64,000 nucleotides of DNA, taken from NCBI GenBank assembly GCA_963667145.1, contig OY762943.1, positions 186,001-250,000 on the forward strand, read 5' to 3'. This DNA is from G963667145 sp963667145. Lineage in GTDB: Bacteria > Cloacimonadota > Cloacimonadia > G963667145. This document shows positions 9,305 to 17,603 of this stretch, piece by piece. Every line of letters begins with the position of its first letter. Positions within the stretch are counted from its first letter, which is position 1. The translations under genes were made by a program, and so were the position numbers. The notes beneath the pieces are model-generated. The model was not told the origin of the DNA. It saw only the letters and a program-made list of their open reading frames with translations, and did not search any database.

Positions 9305-10522
9305 ATGCAAAAAGTTGATGGAAAAACTGTCATTCTTGGTTTGCAACACACATTCGTAATGTTTGGTGCTACTGTGCTCGTTCCTATTCTTACAGGATTG
9401 GATGTGGGCGTAACCTTGTTCATGGCAGGTATTGGTACTTGGTTATTCCATATTTTAACCAAGTTTGAAGTTCCTGTATTCTTGGGAAGTTCTTTTGCTT
9501 TCATGCCAGGAATCTTTGCAGTTGTTAAAATGGAAGGTGGTACTTTGTCTGAGGCATGCGGGGGTATCGTTTTGGCAGGTCTTGTGTATGTTTTGGCGTC
9601 TATTATTTTTAAAATAGTAGGTCACGAAAATCTTCATAAGATTCTTCCTCCTCACGTTACTGGGCCGGTTATTATTTTGATTGGTCTTCTCTTGGCACCT
9701 GTAGCTATTGGTAGTGCACAAGCTAACTGGGCTTTGGCTATGTTTACTTTTGCAGTTGCAGCTTTTGTTAAGATTTTCTTTGAAAAAAGAAACAAATTAC
9801 TTTCTATGTTGCCTGTTCTCATCTCTTTGATAGCTGGGTATGTTGTCAGCATGATCTTCGGTTTGGTTGACTATACTCCTATCAGCGATGCTGCTTGGTT
9901 TGGTGTTCCAAAATTTACCATGGCTACTTTCTCAGGTCGTAGTGCAGCTATCATTATCCCTATTGCTATTGTTACACTTGTAGAGCACTTTGGTGATGTA
10001 CTTGCTATTGGTAATGTTGTTGGTAAAGACTTTATCAAAGAACCTGGTGTTCACAGAACTGCTCTTGGTGATGGGGTTGCAACTAGTTTGTCTGCTCTTT
10101 TCGGTGGTCCTGCTAACACTACATATTCTGAGAATACTGGTGCAGTTGCTCTTACAGGAGCAAGAAATCCTGTTATCATGAGAGTTGCTGCTTGTTTTGC
10201 TATTTTGCTTGCTTTTATTCCTAAGTTTACTTCTATTATTAGCACAATTCCTGGACCAGTTATCGGTGGAATTTCTATTTTGCTTTTCGGTATGATTTCT
10301 TCTATCGGTATTAGCAATATGGTTCAAGCTAAGATTGATTTTGCTGACCCTAGACCTTTGATGACAGCTGCTACTATTTTGGTTATTGGACTTGGTGGTG
10401 CTAGCATTTCTCTTGGAGGTGTTACTTTCCAAGGTCTTGGTTTGGGTGCTATAGTAGGTATTCTTTTGAATGCTGTTTTCTTGCTTACTACTAAAGAGCC
10501 AATTAAAAAGCTTGAAGACTAA
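9305..10522 (+). CDS. uracil/xanthine-type nucleobase permease (NCS2 family)
   Basis: This 405-residue integral membrane protein belongs to the nucleobase-cation symporter 2 family (UraA, UapA and PbuX relatives) and would import a purine or pyrimidine base with protons. It is hydrophobic throughout, with about 12-14 membrane segments. The family signature on the re-entrant segment is GGPANTTYSENTGA near 265. AAAAAGGAGA precedes the ATG at 9305. It sits directly after the second molybdenum hydroxylase and before the AllH/AllF/AllG genes, so a purine substrate fits best. Its sequence is nearest to the UraA-like branch as far as I can judge, so uracil cannot be excluded. Confidence 0.9.
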   Translation: MQKVDGKTVILGLQHTFVMFGATVLVPILTGLDVGVTLFMAGIGTWLFHILTKFEVPVFLGSSFAFMPGIFAVVKMEGGTLSEACGGIVLAGLVYVLASIIFKIVGHENLHKILPPHVTGPVIILIGLLLAPVAIGSAQANWALAMFTFAVAAFVKIFFEKRNKLLSMLPVLISLIAGYVVSMIFGLVDYTPISDAAWFGVPKFTMATFSGRSAAIIIPIAIVTLVEHFGDVLAIGNVVGKDFIKEPGVHRTALGDGVATSLSALFGGPANTTYSENTGAVALTGARNPVIMRVAACFAILLAFIPKFTSIISTIPGPVIGGISILLFGMISSIGISNMVQAKIDFADPRPLMTAATILVIGLGGASISLGGVTFQGLGLGAIVGILLNAVFLLTTKEPIKKLED

Positions 10523-10536
10523 AGAATAGTTAATTT

Positions 10537-11331
10537 TTGATTAGACTTAAAGGCGAAATAAGAGGAAGGCTTTTTGCTCCGTTGGAGATGGTTGGCAGAG
10601 TACATACCATCTTTAGCAAGGCGGTGAACGTGCTGGTTGGTAATCAGTATTACACATTGCTCAGAGACGAAAATTTGCTTTCCCCTTATTCGCTTTTGGT
10701 TACATCTCTATTCGCCAAAAAAATAGAGTTGAAAAGCCAACTGGTTTATTTTTATCAAGATGTGGTGAAAATAGGTGAGTTGGTGGAGATAGAGTTGCCG
10801 AGAGATTCGGTTGATATGGCTCTTGACTCTAAGGATGAGATTGCTACTGGATTCGATTTTGATGTAGAGAATTTGGTTGAATTTATTTGTTCGTTTGGTA
10901 AGCCTGAGGGCTTATTGGGGATTATAGATAAGGCAATTTCGTCTGTGTGGAGCAATAAGGCTCTAAGGGTATTGGGAGATGGTGAGTTGGAACGCTGTGC
11001 TGACTTGGTTGGTTTGGGAATAGGGTTTACTCCCAGCGGGGACGATTTTTTGTGTGGTGTGCTTTTGGGACTTGATGCGTTGGGGAGAGAGGAAGAGTTT
11101 GTGCTGTTGAAAAACCGCTTGGACTTGGAGAGAACGAGTTTGGGTGGCAGAAGTCTTCTTATGGGGGCTTTGCTAAGGCAATATCCACTTGCTTTTAGAA
11201 ATTTTGTTTGTGGTGTGGGTAAGGGTAATTTGGACAAAGAGATATTTAATTTTGGATCCACTTCAGGCACTGATTTTGCTTGTGGATTATGTTGGGTTTT
11301 AAAAAAATATAATGAAAGGAAAAGACGATGA
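10537..11331 (+). CDS. allH: DUF2877 protein, AllH-like subunit of oxamate carbamoyltransferase
   Basis: This 264-residue protein matches the DUF2877 (E. coli YlbF/AllH) family. Its signatures are the N-terminal GRVHTIFSKAVN stretch and the loop GIGFTPSGDDFLCGVLLG near 163-180. In E. coli, AllF, AllG and AllH together convert oxalurate and phosphate to oxamate and carbamoyl phosphate; the same three genes stand side by side here. The TTG at 10537 is taken as start because conserved residues begin soon after it, but I see no good ribosome-binding site, so translation may depend on coupling to the permease. It overlaps fdrA by 4 bases (ATGA). Confidence 0.8.
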   Translation: MIRLKGEIRGRLFAPLEMVGRVHTIFSKAVNVLVGNQYYTLLRDENLLSPYSLLVTSLFAKKIELKSQLVYFYQDVVKIGELVEIELPRDSVDMALDSKDEIATGFDFDVENLVEFICSFGKPEGLLGIIDKAISSVWSNKALRVLGDGELERCADLVGLGIGFTPSGDDFLCGVLLGLDALGREEEFVLLKNRLDLERTSLGGRSLLMGALLRQYPLAFRNFVCGVGKGNLDKEIFNFGSTSGTDFACGLCWVLKKYNERKRR

Positions 11332-12881
11332 AAGAAATCTATGTAGAGAAAGATTCGTACTTTGATTCCGTTGTGTTGATGCTTATCAATCGTGAAGTCA
11401 AAAAAATCGAAGGTATTTCCGAGGCTGTTGTGGCTATGGGTACGCCCATGAACTTGGATTTGTTGAACGATTTGAAAATGGTTAACGATGATGTTAAAAG
11501 TGCTACACCCAACGATTTAATCATTGCTATCGAGTCTGATGATGAAGCTGTCTTGGCTGAAGCGATGGAAACAGCTAAGAAAAAGCTGAACGAAAAGGGT
11601 TCGGCTGATGAGGGAGAAACCTATAAACCGGCTACTTTGGAAGCTGCTATTAACACTTATTCCGACATTAACATGGTTGTGATTTCTTTGCCAGGTGCTT
11701 TTGCACCTTCTCAAGTGCGTAAAGCTCTTAACAATGGCAGACACGTGATGCTTTTCTCTGATAACATTCCGCTTGAGCAAGAGATTTCCCTAAAGAAATT
11801 GGCTAAAGAAAAAGGTCTTTTGATGATGGGTCCTGACTGTGGAACCGCTATCATTAATGGCAAACCTTTGTGCTTTGCCAACGTGGTGAAAAAAGGTCCT
11901 ATCGGTGTTGTTGGTGCTTCTGGAACAGGTTTGCAAGAGATTACTTGTAGTATCGAAAAATTTGGTTCAGGTGTATCTCAAGGAATTGGTACTGGCGGAA
12001 GAGACTTGAAGAGCGAAGAAATCGGTGGAACAATGATGTTGATGGGTATCGAAGCTCTGAAAAACGACCCTGAAACTAAGGTTATCACAATCGTTTCCAA
12101 GCCTCCTGTAGAATCTGTTGCCAAAAAAGTTATCGATGCTTTGGAAAATTCTGGAAAGCCAGGTGTTGTTCACTTCATCGGTTTGGATGGTGAAGACACA
12201 AAGAATGTTCATTTTGCCAAGAACTTGGAAGAGGCTGCTAAAATGGCTGTTGCTCTTGCCAATAACGAAAAATTTGAAAGAACTTTGTTTACCATTTCAG
12301 ACAGCGAAGTTGATGCAATTGTTGCTAAAGAAACCGCTAAAATTGCAAGTCATCAAAAATATTTGAGAGGTATGTACACTGGTGGAACTCTTGCTGATGA
12401 GGCTATGATTCTGCTTAATGACAGCCTTGGCGGAGTTTATTCTTTTGATCACGTTGACAAAAATTTCATCTTGAAAGATCCGTTCAAATCTACTGGACAC
12501 ACTATTGTGGATTTGGGAGAAGATGTATTCACTAATGGTCGTCCTCACCCGATGATTGAGCCGGGCACCAGAGATGACAGAATTCTTTTGGAAGCTAAAG
12601 ATAAAGAAATCGCTTTGATGTTGCTTGACGTTGTGATTGGTTACGGTTCGCATGTTGACCCTGCTGGTGCTATTTTGGACAGTTTGAAAGTGGCTAAGGA
12701 CAGTGCGGAAAAGAATGGTGGTTATTTGTCAATAGTAGCTTCTATTACAGGTACCGAGGGAGATTACCAAGGATTTGCTGACCAAAAACGCAAATTGGAA
12801 TCTATCGGTGTTGTAGTGATGCCTTCTAACTATCAGGCTTCTATGTTGGCTCTGAAAATTATGGAAAAGGTAGGTAAATAA
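11328..12881 (+). CDS. fdrA: FdrA/AllF, oxamate carbamoyltransferase subunit
   Basis: This 517-residue protein belongs to the FdrA family, built from succinyl-CoA-synthetase-like CoA-binding and ligase domains. Characteristic stretches are LPGAFAPSQVRKAL near 123, GVVGASGTGLQEI near 193 and IGTGGRDL near 218. FdrA (AllF) acts with AllG and AllH in phosphorolysis of oxalurate to oxamate and carbamoyl phosphate in anaerobic allantoin degradation. The start overlaps the stop of the DUF2877 gene, and its stop is followed one base later by the DUF1116 gene, so the three subunits are translated together. No carbamate kinase (AllK type) is in the window; the carbamoyl phosphate could also feed ArgF at 23068. 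Confidence 0.9.
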   Translation: MKEIYVEKDSYFDSVVLMLINREVKKIEGISEAVVAMGTPMNLDLLNDLKMVNDDVKSATPNDLIIAIESDDEAVLAEAMETAKKKLNEKGSADEGETYKPATLEAAINTYSDINMVVISLPGAFAPSQVRKALNNGRHVMLFSDNIPLEQEISLKKLAKEKGLLMMGPDCGTAIINGKPLCFANVVKKGPIGVVGASGTGLQEITCSIEKFGSGVSQGIGTGGRDLKSEEIGGTMMLMGIEALKNDPETKVITIVSKPPVESVAKKVIDALENSGKPGVVHFIGLDGEDTKNVHFAKNLEEAAKMAVALANNEKFERTLFTISDSEVDAIVAKETAKIASHQKYLRGMYTGGTLADEAMILLNDSLGGVYSFDHVDKNFILKDPFKSTGHTIVDLGEDVFTNGRPHPMIEPGTRDDRILLEAKDKEIALMLLDVVIGYGSHVDPAGAILDSLKVAKDSAEKNGGYLSIVASITGTEGDYQGFADQKRKLESIGVVVMPSNYQASMLALKIMEKVGK

Positions 12882-12882
12882 G

Positions 12883-14307
12883 ATGGATGTTAAAGCTATA
12901 AATAAATTGTTTACCCAAAATTTAGTTGCCGCTAATATGGGTTTGGAGAGTTTTGCTGATAACTTGAGAGAGCAAGATACCAAAGCTATTCAAGTTGCTT
13001 GGAAGCCGCCTGCTGGTGGTGATCCAAAATTGGTTGCTCTTTTGGATGCTATCGAAGCGAGTGTGGATGTTCCTGCTGCTAACGCCAAAGCTATCAAAAA
13101 TATTATGGATTCTAAGCCTGTTTTGATGGATATTGGTGTTGCTCTTAATGATATTCCTGGAATGGAAGAAAAGATGTTCTTGCATTCAGGACCTCCAGTA
13201 ACTTGGGAAAGAATGAGTGGACCTACTCGTGGTGCCGTGATTGGCGGTATCATTTTTGAAGGTTGGGCTTCTACTCCAGAAGAGGCTGAAAAATTGGCTG
13301 CTTCTGGTGCGATTAAATTCGACCCTTGTCATCATCATAGCACAGTTGGACCGATGGCTGGTATCGTTACTCCGAGCATGCCTGTTTGGATAGTGAAGAA
13401 CGAAACTTTTGGCAATATTGCTTATGCTACCCTGAACGAAGGTTTGGGCAAAGTGCTTCGTTATGGTGCTTACGGCGAGGAAGTTAACAACCGTTTGACT
13501 TGGATGAAAGACGTTTTGGCTCCTGTTTTGAAAGCTGCTCTTAAAGCTCACGGACCTTTCGATATGAAGAACGTGATTGCTCAAGTTTTGCAAATGGGTG
13601 ATGAAGGTCACAACCGTAACCGTGCAGGTACTTCTATCGTTATTAGAGAGCTTGCTAGTTGTTTGGTTAAATTGGATGGTTTCAGCAAGGAAGATATTGC
13701 TGCTGTGTTTGATTTTCTTAATGAAAACGACCACTTCTTCCTTAACTTGTCTATGCCTACTGCCAAAGCGATTATCGATTCTGCGGCTAATATAGAAGGT
13801 TCTACCATCGTGACAGTGATGGCGAGAAATGGTACGGATTTTGGTATCAGAGTTTCTGGGCTCGGTGATGAATGGTTTGTTGACCAAGCTCCGATAGTTG
13901 AGGGTCTTTATCTTCCAGGTTACACCGAAGATGATGCTGCTCGCGATATTGGTGACTCTACCATTACCGAGACTGCTGGATTTGGTGGATTTGCTATGGC
14001 TGCTGCTCCTGCTATTGTTAAGTTTGTTGGTGGTTCGCCTGATGACGCACTCACTTTCACCAAGAGAATGTATGAGATTACTGATGGTGAAAATAGCACT
14101 TTCCAAATTCCTATATTGGATTTCCGTGGTACACCAACTGGTATTAACTTAATCAAGATTATTGAGACGGGAATTATGCCAGCTATCAATACGGGTATTG
14201 CTCACAAAACTCCAGGTGTTGGTATGGTTGGAGCAGGACTTGTAGAGCCACCTATGAAGTGTTTCACTGATGCTTTGGAAGCTTTTGCTAAAAAATATTC
14301 TAAATAA
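12883..14307 (+). CDS. allG: DUF1116 protein, AllG-like subunit of oxamate carbamoyltransferase
   Basis: This 474-residue protein matches the DUF1116 (E. coli YlbE/AllG) family. Recognisable stretches are HSGPPVTWERMSGPTRGA near 101 and the histidine-rich DPCHHHSTVGPMAG near 147, followed by GDEGHNRNRAGT near 243. Together with FdrA and DUF2877 it forms the enzyme that splits oxalurate into oxamate and carbamoyl phosphate. GGTAGGTAA-type sequence at the end of fdrA serves as ribosome-binding site; the gap to fdrA is a single base. The protein is somewhat longer than its E. coli counterpart. Cytoplasmic, with no signal peptide. Confidence 0.88.
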   Translation: MDVKAINKLFTQNLVAANMGLESFADNLREQDTKAIQVAWKPPAGGDPKLVALLDAIEASVDVPAANAKAIKNIMDSKPVLMDIGVALNDIPGMEEKMFLHSGPPVTWERMSGPTRGAVIGGIIFEGWASTPEEAEKLAASGAIKFDPCHHHSTVGPMAGIVTPSMPVWIVKNETFGNIAYATLNEGLGKVLRYGAYGEEVNNRLTWMKDVLAPVLKAALKAHGPFDMKNVIAQVLQMGDEGHNRNRAGTSIVIRELASCLVKLDGFSKEDIAAVFDFLNENDHFFLNLSMPTAKAIIDSAANIEGSTIVTVMARNGTDFGIRVSGLGDEWFVDQAPIVEGLYLPGYTEDDAARDIGDSTITETAGFGGFAMAAAPAIVKFVGGSPDDALTFTKRMYEITDGENSTFQIPILDFRGTPTGINLIKIIETGIMPAINTGIAHKTPGVGMVGAGLVEPPMKCFTDALEAFAKKYSK

Positions 14308-14337
14308 AAAAAATATATTAAAAAAAGGAGATATATC

Positions 14338-15156
14338 ATGACAAATCAAGAATTCATGGACATGATGTCCAAAGATATCAAAATGTATGATTTGACAATG
14401 AGATTGTCTGTACACACACCACCATGGCCAAGTTATATGCCTCTTGGCTTGCAATATTTCAAAAGAATTGCTGGTGCTCACATGGGTCAAGGAGCTAATG
14501 GACAAATAGTTCACACTTCTAACCACGTTGGTACCCACATTGACGGTGAAGTTCACTTCTTCGCTGCTGGTCGTACTATTGGTGATACTCCAATGGATTT
14601 TTGGGTAGGAGATGCAGCTGTTGCTGATATTTCTGACAAAGTTCAAGACTATGATTTTTATACCCCAGAAATGATTGAGGAAGTAGTGGAAGTTAGAGAA
14701 GGTGATATTCTTGTAATCAACACCGGTTACAATCGCTATGGCTGGGACCAACCAGGAGCTGATGAGTTGAGATATTTTGTTAAGCATCCAGGTCCTTCTC
14801 CAGAGTTCCACAAATGGGCAATCAAGAAAAAAATCAAATGGATTGGGATTGATGCAGGTTCTGCTGATCACCCAATGAACACCATTATTAGAACTTGGCA
14901 CCCAAAAGATTTCATCAAAACTGATGAGTTGATGAAAGAAAAATATGGCAAGAGCTTTGATGAATTGTATCCATTGGATGAATTCTATCAAGTGATGCAC
15001 TTGAATTTGTTCCCAAAAGGTCTTATTCATGCAGAGAACCTTGGTGGTCAAATTAATGAGCTCGGAAGCAAGAGAGTATGGCTTGGATTGTTCCCTCTTC
15101 GTGGTATTGAGATGGAATCTTCTATGTGTCGTATCGTTGCTTTGGAGCCTAAATAA
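14338..15156 (+). CDS. cyclase-family metal-dependent hydrolase (kynurenine formamidase fold)
   Basis: This 272-residue protein belongs to the cyclase family (PF04199) that includes bacterial kynurenine formamidase and isatin hydrolase, which hydrolyse amide bonds with a divalent metal. The signature HVGTHIDGEVHFF lies at about 63-75, where His and Asp residues bind metal; the usual Pro after Asp-x is replaced by Glu. AAAAGGAGATATATC precedes the ATG. It follows the AllHFG genes by 30 bases in the same strand and codon style, so a cyclic or open-chain ureide amide is a plausible substrate. No allantoinase or allantoate amidohydrolase is present, and this protein might fill such a role. That is inference. 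Confidence 0.8.
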   Translation: MTNQEFMDMMSKDIKMYDLTMRLSVHTPPWPSYMPLGLQYFKRIAGAHMGQGANGQIVHTSNHVGTHIDGEVHFFAAGRTIGDTPMDFWVGDAAVADISDKVQDYDFYTPEMIEEVVEVREGDILVINTGYNRYGWDQPGADELRYFVKHPGPSPEFHKWAIKKKIKWIGIDAGSADHPMNTIIRTWHPKDFIKTDELMKEKYGKSFDELYPLDEFYQVMHLNLFPKGLIHAENLGGQINELGSKRVWLGLFPLRGIEMESSMCRIVALEPK

Positions 15157-15220
15157 GATATTTGAGTAGTGTAAATTACTTGAAAAAATAAAAAAAGCAT
15201 ATATTAAGGAGACATGTAAA

Positions 15221-15952
15221 ATGCCTAAAAGAGTAGATCAAAATAATCTTCCAAGCTTGGAAGAAATTGAAGGACTTTTGAATGCACCAAAAGCCCCAGA
15301 AATGAAACCTTATCCGCCTAAAAAAATTAAGTTGAAAGACGGTAAAGTGATGGTAGTAAGAGAAGCTACCTTTAGAGATATTAACCAACTTTTGGAAGCT
15401 GTTAGACCTTTGATGTTTGTACCAGACGATTGGTATGACATTGTTTCAGTTAGAATGTACGGTGAAATCTTGGGTTGGTACCGCAATAGAGTTGCTAACT
15501 GTTTCGTGATTGTTGGAACAGTAGATGGCGAATTGGTTGGTATTGTTACTTCTCGTCACAAAAACAAAGATACTGGTATGAGCCTTCACACTCTTGCTCT
15601 TAAAAGAGGTTGTAGAGCTGGTGCTCACTTGTTGGCTGCTAAGATGGAGCATCATCTTGATATTTTGGGCGAAAAAGAGGTTCTTATCGTTGCTGAATCT
15701 ACTAACGGATTCCGCAGATGGATGGGCGAGTACGGTATGATGGACTATACTGATCTTTACAAAGATGGTTTTGGTTTGTCACACGAACTTGGTGGTGGAC
15801 CAACTTTCTCATTGACCAAAGAAATTTGGGACGAGATGAAAGCTGAAAAATGCAAAAATGATGGTACACCAACTGAAGAAGAATTGGCTGCAACTTATCC
15901 TTTGAAAGTTCCTAGAGAGTATCCTCAAATTCTTGGATTTGCTAGAAACTAA
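15221..15952 (+). CDS. GNAT-like protein of unknown function at the end of the purine island
   Basis: This 243-residue soluble protein shows features of a GNAT acyltransferase: a strand-rich core from about 45, an RxxGxA-type acyl-CoA-binding turn (KRGCRAGAHLLA near 126-137) and the helix after it. The N-terminal 45 residues are a proline- and lysine-rich extension, and the C-terminal 60 residues do not match anything I recognise. TTAAGGAGA precedes the ATG. It is the last gene before a strong terminator and shares codon style with the AllFGH genes, so it probably belongs to the ureide pathway. The substrate is unknown. Confidence 0.6.
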   Translation: MPKRVDQNNLPSLEEIEGLLNAPKAPEMKPYPPKKIKLKDGKVMVVREATFRDINQLLEAVRPLMFVPDDWYDIVSVRMYGEILGWYRNRVANCFVIVGTVDGELVGIVTSRHKNKDTGMSLHTLALKRGCRAGAHLLAAKMEHHLDILGEKEVLIVAESTNGFRRWMGEYGMMDYTDLYKDGFGLSHELGGGPTFSLTKEIWDEMKAEKCKNDGTPTEEELAATYPLKVPREYPQILGFARN

Positions 15953-15982
15953 TAATTCTTTAGTTTAAAGTAATTTATTATT

Positions 15983-16010
15983 GCAGGGTCTGAAAAGGCC
16001 CTGCTTTTTT
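15983..16010 (+). terminator. intrinsic terminator of the purine/ureide operon
   Basis: GCAGGGTC (15983-15990) pairs with GGCCCTGC (15997-16004) over a six-base loop, including one G-T pair, and is followed directly by six T residues. It lies 30 bases after the last gene of the purine island. Confidence 0.9.
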
Positions 16011-16019
16011 ATTGTATAA

Positions 16020-16034
16020 TTGTAATAATTACAA
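16020..16034 (+). promoter_or_regulatory. PerR/Fur-type operator palindrome
   Basis: TTGTAATAATTACAA is a perfect 7-1-7 inverted repeat. It differs from the Bacillus PerR box TTATAATNATTATAA at one position in each arm. It lies just upstream of a TTGACA at 16042 and 66 bases before the reverse rubrerythrin gene, and the second gene of that operon encodes a PerR-type regulator. I read it as the autoregulatory peroxide-response operator; no second good copy was seen elsewhere in the window. Confidence 0.65.
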
Positions 16035-16041
16035 ATTTAAC

Positions 16042-16080
16042 TTGACAACAATTCTGAACGAGATTTGTTAGTTTTATAAT
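16042..16080 (+). promoter_or_regulatory. candidate promoter of the rubrerythrin-PerR operon
   Basis: TTGACA at 16042-16047 is followed 21 bases later by TAG (16069-16071). A TATAAT at 16075-16080 lies 27 bases after TTGACA, too far for a normal sigma-70 pair, with only a weak -35 (TTCTGA) at the right distance. Which -10 element is used cannot be decided by eye. Confidence 0.35.
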
Positions 16081-16099
16081 TGAAATTAAGGAGATAAAA

Positions 16100-16645
16100 A
16101 TGAAGAAGTTTATTTGTAGTGTATGTGGTTATGTTCACGAAGGAGACCAAGCTCCAGAAAAATGTCCTCAATGTGGCGTTGACAAGAGCAAATTTGATGA
16201 GAAAAGTTCTGGTGAAATGGTTTGGGCTGCCGAGCATGTGGTGGGAATTGCCAAAGGTTTGGACGAAGAAGTTGTTTGTGGGTTGAAAGATAACTTTATG
16301 GGCGAATGCACGGAAGTGGGAATGTACCTCGCCATGAGTAGAGTTGCTGATAGAGAGGGCTTGCCGGAAGTTGCTGAAGCTTACAAAAGAATAGCTTTTG
16401 AGGAAGCTGAGCATGCCGCAAAATTTGCTGAGCTTTTGGGTGAAGTGGTTACCGATTCCACCAAGAAAAATTTGGAAATGAGAGTTGATGCCGAATGTGG
16501 AGCTACTGCTGGAAAGGTTGCTTTGGCGAAAAGAGCAAAAGAGCTCGGATACGATGCTATCTATGACACTGTGCACGAAATGGCAAGGGACGAAGCTCGT
16601 CACGGCAAGGCTTTCAAAGGTTTGTTGGACAGACATTTTGCTTAA
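16100..16645 (+). CDS. reverse rubrerythrin (N-terminal rubredoxin domain)
   Basis: This 181-residue protein has a rubredoxin-like iron centre at the N-terminus (C6, C9, C22, C25) followed by a ferritin-like di-iron four-helix domain with the ExxH-type motifs EEAEHAA near 97 and DEARHGKA near 169. This order is the reverse of classical rubrerythrin. Clostridial relatives act as NADH-linked peroxide and oxygen reductases. TTAAGGAGA precedes the ATG. It heads an operon with PerR and ferritin behind a PerR-like palindrome, so peroxide induction is likely. A classical rubrerythrin is encoded separately at 19991. Confidence 0.92.
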   Translation: MKKFICSVCGYVHEGDQAPEKCPQCGVDKSKFDEKSSGEMVWAAEHVVGIAKGLDEEVVCGLKDNFMGECTEVGMYLAMSRVADREGLPEVAEAYKRIAFEEAEHAAKFAELLGEVVTDSTKKNLEMRVDAECGATAGKVALAKRAKELGYDAIYDTVHEMARDEARHGKAFKGLLDRHFA

Positions 16646-16679
16646 ATGAGGTTGTTCTTCGCAAGATAAAGGAGGACAG

Positions 16680-17102
16680 ATGGACAAATACACAGAGCTT
16701 TTGAAAAATAAAAATATTTCACCCTCAATTCAGAGGGTGAAAGTCTTGCAATATTTGGATAACAATAGGGTTCATCCGACTGTGGAGCAGATTTATTCGG
16801 GAATCAAGGGTCAGTTGCCTACTTTGTCCAAAACTACTGTTTATAATGTGTTGCAGTTGTTGGAAGAGAAGAAGATTATCAAGTCTATCAGTGGTTCGGA
16901 TGGCAGAGAGCATTACGATTTTTGCAGGTTGCCTCACGGGCATTTCAAATGTACTGAATGCGGGGATGTGTATGATGTGGAAGAAAATTTTGTTTACCAA
17001 GGCTCACAGATGATAGATGGGCATAAGATTAACGATTACAATTTGTTGTTCAAGGGGATTTGCAGGAATTGCTTGAAGAAAGGGGGAGAAAATGATAAGT
17101 AA
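16680..17102 (+). CDS. perR: PerR-type Fur family peroxide regulator
   Basis: This 140-residue Fur-family repressor has an N-terminal winged helix and a C-terminal dimer domain. Lined up with Bacillus PerR, all five regulatory-metal ligands are present with a constant offset of five: H32, D80, H86, H88 and D99. An Asp at the last site is the usual mark of PerR as opposed to Fur. The structural zinc site is C91, C94, C128 and C131. Oxidation of the His ligands by peroxide would release DNA. AAAGGAGGACAG precedes the ATG. It overlaps the ferritin gene by 11 bases, and the likely operator is the palindrome at 16020. Confidence 0.9.
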   Translation: MDKYTELLKNKNISPSIQRVKVLQYLDNNRVHPTVEQIYSGIKGQLPTLSKTTVYNVLQLLEEKKIIKSISGSDGREHYDFCRLPHGHFKCTECGDVYDVEENFVYQGSQMIDGHKINDYNLLFKGICRNCLKKGGENDK

Positions 17103-17598
17103 AGAGTTAGAAAAAACGATAAATTTTCAGATAAATAGGGAGTTATTTTCGGAATATTTGTACCTTGGGATGTCGGCTTATTTTTCCGAAAAGGCTTTGG
17201 ATGGATTTGCTAATTTCTTTAAGGTGCAGGCACAGGAAGAGCATTTTCATATGGAGAAATTGTTCAATTATTTGCTGGAAAGAGGTGGCAAAGTTGGACT
17301 AGAGACGATAGAAGCTCCAGAGCAGAATTTCAGCTCTGCTGTGGACGTTTTTGAAAAAGCTTTGGCTCATGAAGTAGTTGTTACCAAGTTGATTAACAAT
17401 TTGATGTCGATCGCTTTGAAAAATAGCGACCATGCAGCTGTGAGTTTTTTGAATTGGTTTGTTGATGAGCAGGTGGAAGAAGAAGCGTCGATGGAATCCA
17501 TTTTGCAGAAGTTGAAGTTGGCTGATGGAAATGGCTATGCACTGTTGATGCTGGACAAGGAGTATAGCACTCGGAGTTTTACTCCCCCTGTGGAATAA
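17092..17598 (+). CDS. ftnA: bacterial ferritin
   Basis: This 168-residue four-helix protein is a non-haem ferritin that stores iron as ferric mineral after oxidation at a di-iron centre. Visible ferroxidase residues are E17 (NRELFSEYLYLGM), the EEHFH motif near 50 and E94 (AHEVV), with the late helix motif DEQVEEE near 126. It begins 11 bases inside the end of perR, so it is translated with it. In this setting it limits free iron and so Fenton chemistry during oxidative stress. Length and motif order are normal for the FtnA group. Confidence 0.92.
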   Translation: MISKELEKTINFQINRELFSEYLYLGMSAYFSEKALDGFANFFKVQAQEEHFHMEKLFNYLLERGGKVGLETIEAPEQNFSSAVDVFEKALAHEVVVTKLINNLMSIALKNSDHAAVSFLNWFVDEQVEEEASMESILQKLKLADGNGYALLMLDKEYSTRSFTPPVE

Positions 17599-17603
17599 AG
17601 ATT

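Noticed and set aside
14149..15051. 300-codon open frame on the minus strand
   Set aside because: It is antisense to the cyclase-family gene and the end of allG, with no start signal.
16075..16080. TATAAT as the -10 box paired with TTGACA at 16042
   Set aside because: The spacing is 27 bases, too long for a normal sigma-70 promoter; left open as an alternative with a weak -35.
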